Shown piece after piece: positions 55,823 to 64,000 of a DNA stretch of 64,000 bases. Within the stretch, counting starts at the first letter, position 1; each line of letters opens with the position of its first letter. The notes beneath the pieces are model-generated. The model worked only from the letters and a program-made list of their open reading frames with translations. It did not search any database and was not told where the DNA came from. Source of the DNA: Spirogloea muscicola (lineage: Eukaryota > Streptophyta > Zygnematophyceae > Spirogloeales > Spirogloeaceae); assembly GCA_009602725.1 (NCBI GenBank), contig WELB01000106.1, positions 105,867-169,866 of the forward strand. Reading direction: 5' to 3'. The position numbers and the translations under genes were made by a program.

Positions 55823-56611
55823 TTGAGTGTCCCAGGGCCGGCTGCCAAGAAGCGCCGGTGCAGAGGAACGCTGGGAGCTGACGGAGCGCTGCTTTGCCCT
55901 TTGCCTCGCGCAGGTGCTGCAGCCAATGCGGGCACCAATACCCATCTTGCCTCGTCATGCACGACGAGCAGGGCATGCACTGAGAACTGGAGCTCTAGCC
56001 CAAGTGTCACGAGCGCAGCCAGCCCTTTCCTTCATCCGCTGGAGCCACCAGGCATACTCTTGCGACGGAGCTTCTCCACTGCCCCGCTGGGTGAGGAGAC
56101 GGAAGCCAAGGCCCTAACAGAGCCAGGTGCACTGGGCCGGAACGATCACGCGGCAAGCACTACCGAAGCCGGCCACTGTAGGCCACAGGTGCAGTCTGCT
56201 ACCTCCTCATCTGAGGAAGGTGATGTTACAAGAGCGGCATTGCCAGGTATTGACGGCGTCGTAATGGTCTTCAAATACCAGCTGCAGCCGCCGAGGTCTG
56301 CAAAGAGCTTCTACGAGGATTGGCGAGGAGACTGCGCCGGGTCTGCTGGTGGGTCTGACAAGCATCCTTGGCAAGAGGTGGAGGCCAGCACACCAGCGAG
56401 CAGGGCCGAGGAGCTGCTGCCAAGGTGGCAGGCTGCAGAGGCAGCACCTGGCAAGTCGTCAAAAGGCCAACCACTTCTGCTGGTCTTCACCGTGCAATGT
56501 ATACTGGTGGCCCTTTATTTGACCAGCGTGGCGCTCAGGGCCGCCGAGCTAACCTTCCGCCTCACGTTCTGGCCGGTCGTGCTCTTTGTTGAAGGTCGAG
56601 TCTTCAGGTAG
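55823..56611 (+). CDS. Unrecognised protein with one C-terminal membrane segment
   Basis: An uninterrupted frame of 262 codons. I do not recognise a family. The N-terminus has a basic patch (PAAKKRRCR). The middle is Ser/Thr/Glu-rich and probably disordered. Near residues 155-180 there is FKYQLQPPRSAKSFYEDW. At residues about 218-255 comes a hydrophobic stretch (LLLVFTVQCILVALYLTSVA, then LTFWPVVLFV) that would anchor it in a membrane, leaving a very short tail (EGRVFR). An acceptor-like CGCGCAG at 55904-55910, still in frame, means the first part could be intron or another exon. Against a real gene are the GC-rich composition and the lack of any known domain; for it, the length and the sharp hydrophobic end. 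Confidence 0.4.
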   Translation: MSVPGPAAKKRRCRGTLGADGALLCPLPRAGAAANAGTNTHLASSCTTSRACTENWSSSPSVTSAASPFLHPLEPPGILLRRSFSTAPLGEETEAKALTEPGALGRNDHAASTTEAGHCRPQVQSATSSSEEGDVTRAALPGIDGVVMVFKYQLQPPRSAKSFYEDWRGDCAGSAGGSDKHPWQEVEASTPASRAEELLPRWQAAEAAPGKSSKGQPLLLVFTVQCILVALYLTSVALRAAELTFRLTFWPVVLFVEGRVFR

Positions 56612-57470
56612 CCTTTAGTCGAGTTGACAACTCGTCTAGCATTTCGCCGAGCTTTCTGTGATGCTACCTCCATATAACTCCCTTGCATTTGTAGCTGACG
56701 TACTTGGATGGGCATGGCCCAGAATCAGTAGAATGGGACCAGGTGATAGCCCCTGCCACTGAGAGACCACCTTAGATCCTCACACCCAGATGGAAAATTA
56801 TGAGTGCACACAGAAGCAGAAGAGAAGGTGCTTGGTGCGCATGCAATAATAGCGAGGCCAAAGCAAGCCAGTACACAGAAGGAGCAGAAGGCAGATCCAC
56901 TACTTAAATACAGCTTTCCGAAGTTGGTAGCATGGAGTAGCTACCGAGCCTCGTTGGATATTACACATGCCCTTTCACATAAGGAAAGTACCCTCATTGA
57001 AGGCTGAAGATGCTCACATGTAACTATTGCTATGCAGTACGCTACAATGTGCGTCATTAGTTGCAACTTCAAGGTGCAAAGCATTGTATACTTTGAACAG
57101 CTGCGCACGAGCAGTATGCATATGCTTGCATCACTCAATGCAGGTCAGAAGAGCCCTTGTCCAGGCATTGCACCCTGTCTCACAAAGCACAAAGTTGATA
57201 GTAGGACAGCCACCCATCACCCAGTGCTAATGATCAACTGCTGCAATCCGCCCCCACTGAGCACAGTGGCTGAAAACAAAACTGTCCAACAGCTAATGTC
57301 TACTTCAAAGGGGACTGCTGCAAAGGACAGGCAACAGTAACTCATGCACGGCCTTCGTGAAGTGCGCACTCAATGGTTGTAGTATATAGTTGAGCAGGCA
57401 AAGCTGCTGCAATGAGTCTCATCTTTCTCCATGGACTGTTCTCCAATCACTTGCATAACCAAGTGCTACC
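56612..57470. other. Intergenic; one CATGCGC-block copy
   Basis: A minus-sense CATGCGC block lies at about 56820-56885 (TGGTGCGCATGCAATAATAG, then GAGGCCAAAGCAAGCCAGTA). The remainder up to the eS19 stop presumably includes its 3' UTR. No gene is supported. Confidence 0.5.
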
Positions 57471-58814
57471 CTATGACTCAGCCGGAGGAGGAGCGTCCGA
57501 GGTGATAACTGTGGTGCCCCAGTTTGCAGGGGGGACTGTGACACGACCAGCGATGCGGTCAAGATCACGCTGGCCATCCGACGTTATTCTCCGTCCGCTG
57601 CCGCAGACAACCATTCGAATGTCAAAATTGCAACCAGCAGGGACAGTGTGCATGAATCACACGCAGCCTTTGACAGCCATTCAACAAGGAGCTACACACT
57701 CATCTAGCAACTTCAAAAACCCACGTGCTTGACGAGTCACTCACCCCTTGGTATCCAACTCCACGATCTTGATTCGCTCCAGCTGCTGCAGCACATGCCG
57801 CGCTATGGAACCACTGCTCTTGGCAAAGTGCGAAGGCTTGCTACCTCTCCTCTTCCGCCCGCCTGCGCCAGAGGCATTGATGAATAGGGTATGTGAATAA
57901 AAGTCTCAGAACACGGAGCTCTCAAGCAAACCCTGGTCCTGACTACCAAGACCCTTCACGCTTACATCCATCTTCATCCAGTTTGCTTGCATTGGTGAAG
58001 CAACAAGAGCGTCTCATGAGAATAGGTGCGATGAAAAGCCAGTGCAAGCGGTGCCAAGCGCGCATGTGCCGCCTGACGACACCAAGAGCGTCCGTTGTAA
58101 GCATAGTATCAATGAAGAACACGGCCAAGCAGCGAGCATGTACCGTATATCTTCTTGAAAGCGCCCACGCCAATCCCCTGCCGCAGGTAAATCTTCCTCG
58201 CCATGGAGGCTGCAAGTACCAAGCCAAGCATCGTTGGCACCTGACGGCCGCAGCAACGGCTGGAGGGCTCGCAAATGTGGCACACCAGTACTGCTGCAAG
58301 AAATAGAGTGATGGCAAGGACGTCGCCTCAAGCAGCACGAGAAAGGCTTGCATTTGCGGCTCACCGGCGCGAATGTAGAACCAGTCCGCGTCGTACGGGG
58401 CAAGCTCCTTGAAGGCAGCGGTCTTCACCAGGTCGCCCCATGACGGCACTTCAATCTGCCACCAGTGCGGCGCATGGTTCATGGTGTTAGCCGAGTAGTA
58501 CTGCGGCTGCCAACAGCAACCTCTTGCATCTCAACCAAGCTCCATGGCGGACCGGGACCGGCTACCGCTTGCATACGCTCGAGGTAGGCAGCCCAAAAGG
58601 AGTGCAATGCACAACCCGGCTGCCTCACTGGCAGCAGCCATGGCGGCTGCAGAGCTTGCGGTGAGCGACCGCCGCCGCCGCCGCCGCCGCCGCCATGGAG
58701 CTCAATGGGCACGGCATGCGCTCCCACCTTGCCGGTGCGCTTCAGATGCGCGGCGTAGGCGCGCACGAAGTCGTGCGACGGCACGTCCTTCACCGTCTTG
58801 GCGGCCGCCGCCAT
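57471..58814 (-). CDS. RPS19: 40S ribosomal protein S19 (eS19)
   Basis: Five minus-strand exons with matching phases (58814-58728, 58455-58365, 58209-58144, 57862-57745, 57597-57471) give 162 residues. eS19 is a small-subunit protein needed for 18S rRNA maturation and 40S assembly. Recognised runs, in order: [107 protein letters not shown] and [20 protein letters not shown] chose the ATG at 58814 because it gives the usual MAxxAKTVKDV start; an in-frame ATG further upstream would add an Ala-rich leader. The C-terminus extends about 20 residues past the usual end ([20 protein letters not shown]). Confidence 0.95.
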
Positions 58815-59080
58815 GGCCGCCGCCGCCGCCGCGAGCGCGCCCCGCACAGGCGCCGCGGTTGACGCTACGCCCACGAGGGCGACGCCGTTGCCGGAGGCGG
58901 CGCCTTCGGCGGCGGCGGCGGCGGCGGCGCAGCCGCGGGCGGGACGGCGGCAGCTAGGTGAACGGGGCCAGAGAGGGTTGGGGTTTGAAGAGGGGGGGGG
59001 GGGTGTCTTAAAACCCTGACGCTCGGGCGGGCCCTGCTAGCCGCCCGATCGACTGAGCCGCCATCGACGGCTTGACATCG
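58815..59080. promoter_or_regulatory. GC-rich upstream region of RPS19
   Basis: GCC/GGC triplet runs and a G10 run. No specific box is identified. Promoter role is inferred from position only. Confidence 0.3.
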
Positions 59081-59104
59081 CGGGGACCGGCGCTTTTTGA
59101 GGAC

Positions 59105-59185
59105 CTTCCATCTGTCAATTTTGCTTGCCCTTTGTACTTGGCCACTCAGGCGCTCCATCACCCAATAATACACACTCCAATTTCT
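59105..59185 (+). mobile_element. Non-LTR retrotransposon 3' UTR fragment
   Basis: CTGTCAATTTTGCTTGCCCT, then TTGTACTTGGCCACTC, then GCTCCATCACCCAATAATAC. Only the tail is present. Confidence 0.8.
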
Positions 59186-59394
59186 TCAATCCGTAGGCTA
59201 CAGAAAGCGAAGCTGAATGCTGAGGGGTGTGCAGGGAAAGGCGGCTGCATGGGGACTTTCATACCCACAAGCGACCACGTACAATTTCAGAAGGCTAATT
59301 GTGGAATAGACAAACGGCTCATCAGCAGTCACACTAGGCGGGGCAGTGCCTTGCCGTCTCTCTGCAGCGTTATTATGTAGCCTTGTCTACTTTG

Positions 59395-59490
59395 CACTAG
59401 GCTCTGCCTGAACACTGTATTGGCTTGAATTGGCCTCCCTTTCATTTCATGCGCTCCGCGCGCTTTCTCTCTGCAGCGTTCCTTTACTTG
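59395..59490 (+). repeat. CATGCGC-block repeat
   Basis: CTGCCTGAACACTGTATTGG, then CTTGAATTGGCCTCCCTTTC, then ATTTCATGCGCTCCGCGCGC. Nearly the same as 54920-55010. It lies directly upstream of the non-LTR coding fragment at 59522. Confidence 0.85.
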
Positions 59491-59521
59491 ATTCCTTCTT
59501 TGCGGTGCAGAACAAAGAAAG

Positions 59522-59945
59522 TTGCAGCACTACTCCGACTATCCACAATGCGATCAGCTCCTGCCAGCGGCAATCGACATCTTTGGCTGTCTGGGTCCTC
59601 GTTTCCACACAATCCTCCTAAACATTGCCAATCTAGGCTACACACGTCGTGCAGATGTGTTTCCGGCTGAGATGGGCTTGCCAGCTACATACCTGTCTTT
59701 CTTGCGACGACGAGTCTCGGCCTGTTTGCAGCGTGCTCAGGCTATTGCCTTGCACCAGAAAGCTGGACGAGCTCTAGTTGGTGGTGGCAGAAGGGCTTTG
59801 TATCTGACATCTAGTATTCAGGCATCGATTAGCGACCTTTATGTTTTGACCCGTGGTTACTGAGCGGGTCAATCTGCTGTAGGTTATGTAGGTCTTTACA
59901 TGTGTTTGCCTTTGTACTGGCCATTTGGCCTTCATTTGTTTCAAG
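59522..59945 (+). mobile_element. Non-LTR retrotransposon 3' end, open C-terminal frame and 3' UTR
   Basis: The frame 59522-59863 encodes the last 113 residues of the same protein as at 34949-35788: HYSDYPQCDQLLPAAID, FGCLGPRFHTILL, FLRRRVSACLQRAQAIALHQ, KAGRALVGGG and SDLYVLTRGY then stop. The 3' UTR follows (GAGCGGGTCAATCTGC, then TGCCTTTGTACTGGCCATTT). The coding part is unbroken, suggesting a fairly recent insertion, but it is heavily 5'-truncated. Confidence 0.85.
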
Positions 59946-60064
59946 TACACGAAATCTCCTTCTGTGCGTTGGTGCTTTCCCTAGCCCCTTCGAAATCTGC
60001 TCATTCTTTTTTCTGCATCTTTCTTCCCTTTTCTGGGATTGCCTCTCACACTCTCACTCCTGCT

Positions 60065-60290
60065 TAGCAGGGGTTACTGAGTGGTTAGTAGCTGCTTTGT
60101 TTTTTCTTGTGTGCTTGTCATTTCTGCTGCTTCGCCTTAGGGCTTCGCCTGGCTTCCCCCCCCCTCTTCTTGTACTCTGTTCATTCTTTTTTGGGCTGGC
60201 TGTTCCAGCCCATATTCTCAATGGGCGAGCCCTTCTTCTCACAGCCACCGCCCTCTCCTGGAAGCGTCTCTCTCGCCCTTGGCATACACA
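60065..60290 (+). repeat. Repeat shared with 29580-29760, extended
   Basis: Same ordered blocks as at 29580-29760 (GGGGTTACTGAGTGG, TTAGTAGCTGCTTTG, CTTCGCCT, TTTTTTGGGCTGGCTGTTCC, CAATGGGCGAGCCC). It then continues ACAGCCACCGCCCTCTCCTG and GAAGCGTCTCTCTCGCC, whose reverse occurs at 61640-61665. Confidence 0.8.
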
Positions 60291-60469
60291 CTCCTTAGTC
60301 TTGGCATCTGCCGTGCAATAGCGGACAAGCCGCGTCTTGCCTTCTGCCTCCCGCTTTTGACGGCGACGCTTTCTAGCTCTCTGGTGTTTCGATTTGCATT
60401 TGTAGACTATAGGTTGTTGATCGTCCATCCGCAGAAGTCAAGGAGAGCAGTTTGATATTCTGCGCAGTC

Positions 60470-61030
60470 CGGCCCTTTCGGACCTTGTTCATTCCTTATG
60501 AGGGCTAGCCACTCACAGCAATATTGGATGAGCTGTTTCTAGGCGGGGGGGCCTTCGCCAGCTATTCGCTCCTTTCCGGCGGCTACATTTTCCGACTTGC
60601 AAGTGGGGAAAGGCTTCTTTGAGCAGCCATCCTTTCGTGCATTCCAGCATAGTATACACCTTCCGACTCGTTTCAGACTGTTCTTTCTTTGGAGAGTAAG
60701 CTTCTCAGAGGCGGCGAGGGCTGTGCGAGGCCGGCGCAAAAAGAAAGGACGAATTTCTTTGTGGGCTGGTTTTTCAGTCTTCGCTTCCTCTCGGGAAAGC
60801 TGCTTCTCTCCCTCATTCATGCCCCTGTAATCATAGTGTTTCTGAATTTTATCACTACATTTTTTCACTACATTGCATTGTTAGGTCGGCTTGACCTCCC
60901 TTCTTTTCATGCGCACCGCACCCCTAGATTCACGAGGTCTGTGGGGGAAAGCCCCACGATGGAAGAGCGGAGAAGCTCCGTCAGAAGGGGCAATGGCTGT
61001 CACAGGCCAGCCCAAGAAGGAATGGCAAGA
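60470..61030. repeat. Several hairpin-motif and CATGCGC-block copies
   Basis: Plus-sense cores at about 60500-60522 (GGGCTAGCCACTCACAGC) and 60760-60785. A CATGCGC block (TTCTTTTCATGCGCACCGCA) at 60897-60920. A minus-sense hairpin core (GGCTGTCACAGGCCAGCCC) at 60993-61011. Between the last two, TCTGTGGGGGAAAGCCCCAC can itself fold. Confidence 0.65.
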
Positions 61031-61259
61031 TGAGATGACAAGTAGGCAAGATGATAACACAATCCTGAACGGATTATTTCCTACAGAGTATTGCTGTTCT
61101 GATAATCGCTCAGCTGATCCTGGCAATCACCGGCAAGTCAGAATGACAAGCAGCAGGTAAAAGTCGCCACACCAAGTTGAGTTAAATGTGCTGCTAGCGG
61201 CGAGCCCCTGGACTCGTGCAAGAAGGGAAGAAAGCCAAGTTTTCGTGTATTTGAAACTA

Positions 61260-61335
61260 ACAAAGGCCAATTGGCCAAGTATAACGGCAAGCACATCTGA
61301 AGACGTACATCACCTACAGCAGAAGAAAGCGCTAC
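61260..61335 (-). mobile_element. Non-LTR retrotransposon 3' UTR fragment (minus sense)
   Basis: Reverse of the shared tail: GGCCAAGTATAACGGCAAGC, then ACATCTGAAGACGTACATCA and CCTACAGCAG. It diverges more than the other tails. Confidence 0.6.
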
Positions 61336-61639
61336 TGAAGTTGTCTATGGCAAGAGAGGTCACCCAATGCTTGTGTTGAGCTGAAGGAGAACGAAGCGGA
61401 ATCGTTGGTCCAAGAGGCAGGCAAAGGCTGTGGTGCGCACTCAATACTGCCAACATGAGGTGACAAGTTGTGCCCGTCAGAAAGGAGCATGTTATAAGTA
61501 ACAAAAGGCAGTGACAGAAAGAGATAGGACGGCCACTCAGGCGAGCGGCTGCAGTGAAGAAGAATGAGTGCTCCTCCAGAGGTGCATCGGGTGCGAGCAC
61601 AGCATCTGGTGCTTGCCGCAAGGCAATACTGCAGTGAGA

Positions 61640-61930
61640 GAAAGACGCTTCCAGGCGAGGGCGGTGGCTGGGAGAGGCCAGCCCAGAAAAAAGAATGTAC
61701 AGAAGAATGAGAGGAGCTCCGAGCTATTCTTTTCCAGCCACCGCCCTCTGCTGGAAGCGCCCACTACTGGAAGCGTCTAATCTTCCACGGATTTCAGAGG
61801 ACACCCTTAGGCAATCAACACGAAATTCTCCCCTTAGGCAGCTCATTGCCCCGTTACCAGGACTTCGTAAGGCTCGGATTGGCCTCGCCTTCGTTTCATG
61901 CGCACAGCGCGCGCAATTCTTCAGCAGGTT
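61640..61930. repeat. Hairpin motif (minus) and CATGCGC block (plus)
   Basis: GGTGGCTGGGAGAGGCCAGC at about 61664-61683. Inverted CCGCCCTCTGCTGGAAGCG at 61741-61759 pairs with CGCTTCCAGGCGAGGGCGG at 61647-61665, so the whole 61647-61759 segment can fold as a long hairpin. CATGCGC block (TTTCATGCGCACAGCGCGCG) at 61892-61911. Confidence 0.7.
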
Positions 61931-61999
61931 ACGCACTGCCACCTTAGCCCCCCTTCTTACAGTTGGGCTTCGCTTTGTGTGGCCTAACTCCCTTTGCTC

Positions 62000-63078
62000 T
62001 AGCTGAACAGCAGTTTGGGCTCGCATTTGGCCTCCCTTTCACTCCATGCGCCACCGCGCCCGTCACTCCCACATCGTCCCCGTAGCAGCACAAGCACCGT
62101 CCACAGAGCGGCCCCAGAAGTTGTACCCGACTCAAAACGGGTTGGGGGGGGGGGTTGGGAGGATCTAGCGGGCCGAGCGGAGCGCGGCCTGGAGCCGCCC
62201 GATGACCCCACCCGGCTGCGATCGACCGCCCACGATGCGTCACATGGCGACCTCCACGTCGGACGGCGACCGGCCCGTGCCACATGGCGGGATGCCGGTA
62301 GCGACGCGTGGCGAAGTACGAAGGCATCCCCGGGGATGCTGGTCCCCGAGGGTCCGGCGGCGGCTTGGCGGCGGCCACCCACCACCAGCCCCCCCCCCCG
62401 TTCGCAGCAACTGTCCGGCGGGCCGGACCTACCTTGACTCTCACGCCGCAGTTTCTCGAGACGTCCCGCTCAAGTCTTGAAAAGCTCCTGCAGCAGCCTC
62501 CGTGTGCAAGACGCTCGTCTGAAGCCCAACTCAACTGCTTCTGCACCCCTGGAAGACGCTGCAAGGCATCGCGGCGTGCCATTGCTGAGCCGCCAGCTTC
62601 AAGCGGCGGGCCGGCCTGGCAGCATTGGCAGCTGTGTCGTCCCGCGTCCCTGTCGAATCAGAACTAGACCAGCAGATTGGTACATGGAAGTGGGAAAAAT
62701 GTTTGACGATCAGGTTCATGCAGCGCGCCGCGGCAGGGCCAAATGCAGCCTGCTCTTGCGCTATCCAGCTCCTAGCGCGGCAAAATTGTCCCGGTTGGAA
62801 GAAAGGGGCCCTTGCCCACTCTGTCATCGGCGACCACTCTCTGGGCTCACGCCCTCTCAAAAATCTAAAAGCTAAGGTCCTCTAGGGCACAGACGTCAGG
62901 GCCTGCCAACTGATGTGTCGCGTAAGCGAGTTGCCTCCTGTGAAGGCTAGTCACATTGGCGGCAAAATATGGCCACCTGCTGTACAGCTCTTCTTCGGGC
63001 TCCAAGAATGTGGCTGTGGCGTGAACAAACAGTGGCAGATTGCTGTCTTCATCTGAAGATGGTTGTGGCCAGCTGGCC
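62000..63078. other. Intergenic, no confident gene
   Basis: A CATGCGC-like block is at 62025-62060. The stretch 62470-62880 stays open in two plus frames but shows no recognisable domain. The 62880-63078 part is presumably the bHLH gene's 3' UTR. Confidence 0.45.
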
Positions 63079-64000
63079 TCAGGGCTGCGGCTTCAGGGCG
63101 ATGGGGCGGTGCACAGCCTGGCCCAGCCTGTAGCTGTTGGAGCACGAGTCGAAGGTCGAGCACCTCCGCCTCTTCGAGGGCTCTTGCAGTGCCTCTGCCC
63201 TCGCCAGCGCAAGGGCTGCCTGGCCATGCTGGGCGAGAACCTTGATCTGAGCCTGCGCATCCAGCTGCATCTTGGCTTGCGCCTGCACCGGGGCATCAGC
63301 CTGAGTGTACACCTGGACCTGAGCCTGCGCCAAGCCCCAGGACCTGGCAGCAGCCGCGACATCTGTGACGGCCTGAGACGTGGCGCAGAGGTAGGGCGAC
63401 ATCTGCGCGGTGGTCGCAGGCGGTGGGAGATTGAAGGCTGAAGAGCGGCACGTGCAATCGCCGCTGCCTGGGTTGTCGACGCAATTGGTGGCAGGACTCT
63501 CCTCCGACTCCGTCTCCAACTCGCTCTCCTCGTCGCAATTGCTGCTTCTGGAGCGCTTGTGGCCACCGCGGCCGCTCGGCGGTTGCTGCTCGGCCAGCGC
63601 AGACGCTGCCTCCTTGGCCTTCCCGCCCTCGGTGGCGGCGATGTTGAGGTCAATCGAGCCGTCGCGCAGCTTGTCCAGCTGCTTGTGGAGGGAGGAGACG
63701 TAGTCGAACACCTCCGTCAAGAACGCCGCCGTGTTGGACCGCGCCGAGTGCGGCACGATGGTCCTCAGAGCATCCAGCCTGCGCCACACCACCGACGCCG
63801 TGACAAATGAGCAGAGGCACCCCAATCCTGTTGGCAGGGCGGCCGCTTACACTCACAATTGCACAGAAGTGGGAAGACCAGCAGGCCCCGTCTTACCGGT
63901 CATTGATGCGGGCCCGCCGGCGCTGCTCGGCGGCCATGTGGCGGGAGGCGCACATGCCGCTGCGAGTGCCGCCATTGCGGCCGCCGCCGCCGGCGCCGCC
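63079..64000 (-). CDS. bHLH transcription factor, BIM-like (5' end beyond window)
   Basis: Two minus-strand exons. The partial exon from 64000 to 63897 encodes a Gly-rich run and then the basic region SRHMAAEQRRRARINDR. The exon 63778-63079 continues LDALRTIVPHS, then TAAFLTEVFDYVSSLHKQLD and a long tail. The split falls inside the first helix and phases agree. The basic region has the His-Glu-Arg pattern of E-box/G-box binders, and the IVPHS...FLxEVxxYxxxL second helix matches the BIM subfamily (BES1-interacting Myc-like factors of brassinosteroid signalling in Arabidopsis). The tail is Gln/Ala-rich (AQAQVQVYTQADAPVQAQAK), a possible activation region, with a basic KRRRC near the end. The stop is at 63079-63081. 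Whether brassinosteroid signalling applies in this organism is unknown. Confidence 0.85.

Noticed and set aside
62202-62885. Candidate plus-strand gene upstream of the bHLH terminator
   Set aside because: Several frames stay open because of GC-rich sequence, but none shows a domain, splice pattern or hydrophobic signature.

Overview
This window is nuclear DNA from a member of the green lineage. It carries spliced genes with short introns (about 70 to 400 bases, GT-AG) separated by repeat-filled intergenic stretches. The families present are streptophyte or plant-type: a phytyl-ester-synthase-like acyltransferase, a REF/SRPP (rubber elongation factor type) lipid-droplet protein, plant GP210 nucleoporin, a plant UNC93-like membrane protein, a CrRLK1L (malectin-like) receptor kinase and a BIM-type bHLH factor. 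Three traits make me favour a streptophyte alga or early-diverging land plant over a seed plant: GC-rich GCC/CCG runs around start codons, a cytosolic HSP90 split by ten introns, and lineage-specific insertions in several conserved proteins. That placement is inference, and no species is claimed.

Layout, left to right. 131-5996 (+): phytyl ester synthase/diacylglycerol acyltransferase-like gene, 5' end unresolved. 5997-8130: short tandem repeats and decayed retroelement and hairpin repeats. 8591-9872 (+): three-exon REF/SRPP gene behind a GC-rich, CCAAT-containing promoter. 10359-23996 (-): large many-exon GP210 nucleoporin gene. 24224-27605 (+): UNC93-like gene, head-to-head with GP210 across a poly-T tract and a 102-base assembly gap. 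30230-33995 (+): complete cytosolic HSP90 with an HSE-like site upstream. 34000-41900: repeats, including the best-preserved non-LTR retrotransposon 3' end. 41991-48141 (+): CrRLK1L receptor kinase. 48142-55800: LTR retrotransposon pieces arranged as a roughly 3.2 kb inverted repeat, with non-LTR tails nested in or beside it. 55823-56611 (+): unrecognised single-membrane-segment protein. 57471-58814 (-): ribosomal protein eS19. 58815-63078: dense retroelement tails and hairpin repeats. 63079-64000 (-): bHLH gene, cut by the window end.

The genes are not a pathway or operon; they are independent eukaryotic loci. What links the window is its repeat ecology. The non-LTR element is of the zinc-knuckle plus restriction-like-endonuclease type and leaves short 3' fragments, all ending in the same C-terminal peptide and a shared 3' UTR. 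A second family, built on a short hairpin core (GGGCTGGC...CAGCC) and a block containing TTTCATGCGC, is scattered through most intergenic spaces, often next to those 3' ends. Most promising for a second look: this hairpin family, the convergent LTR inverted repeat, an in-frame 26-codon cassette-like exon in HSP90, and a very large disordered insertion between the two catalytic domains of the phytyl-ester-synthase-like protein.
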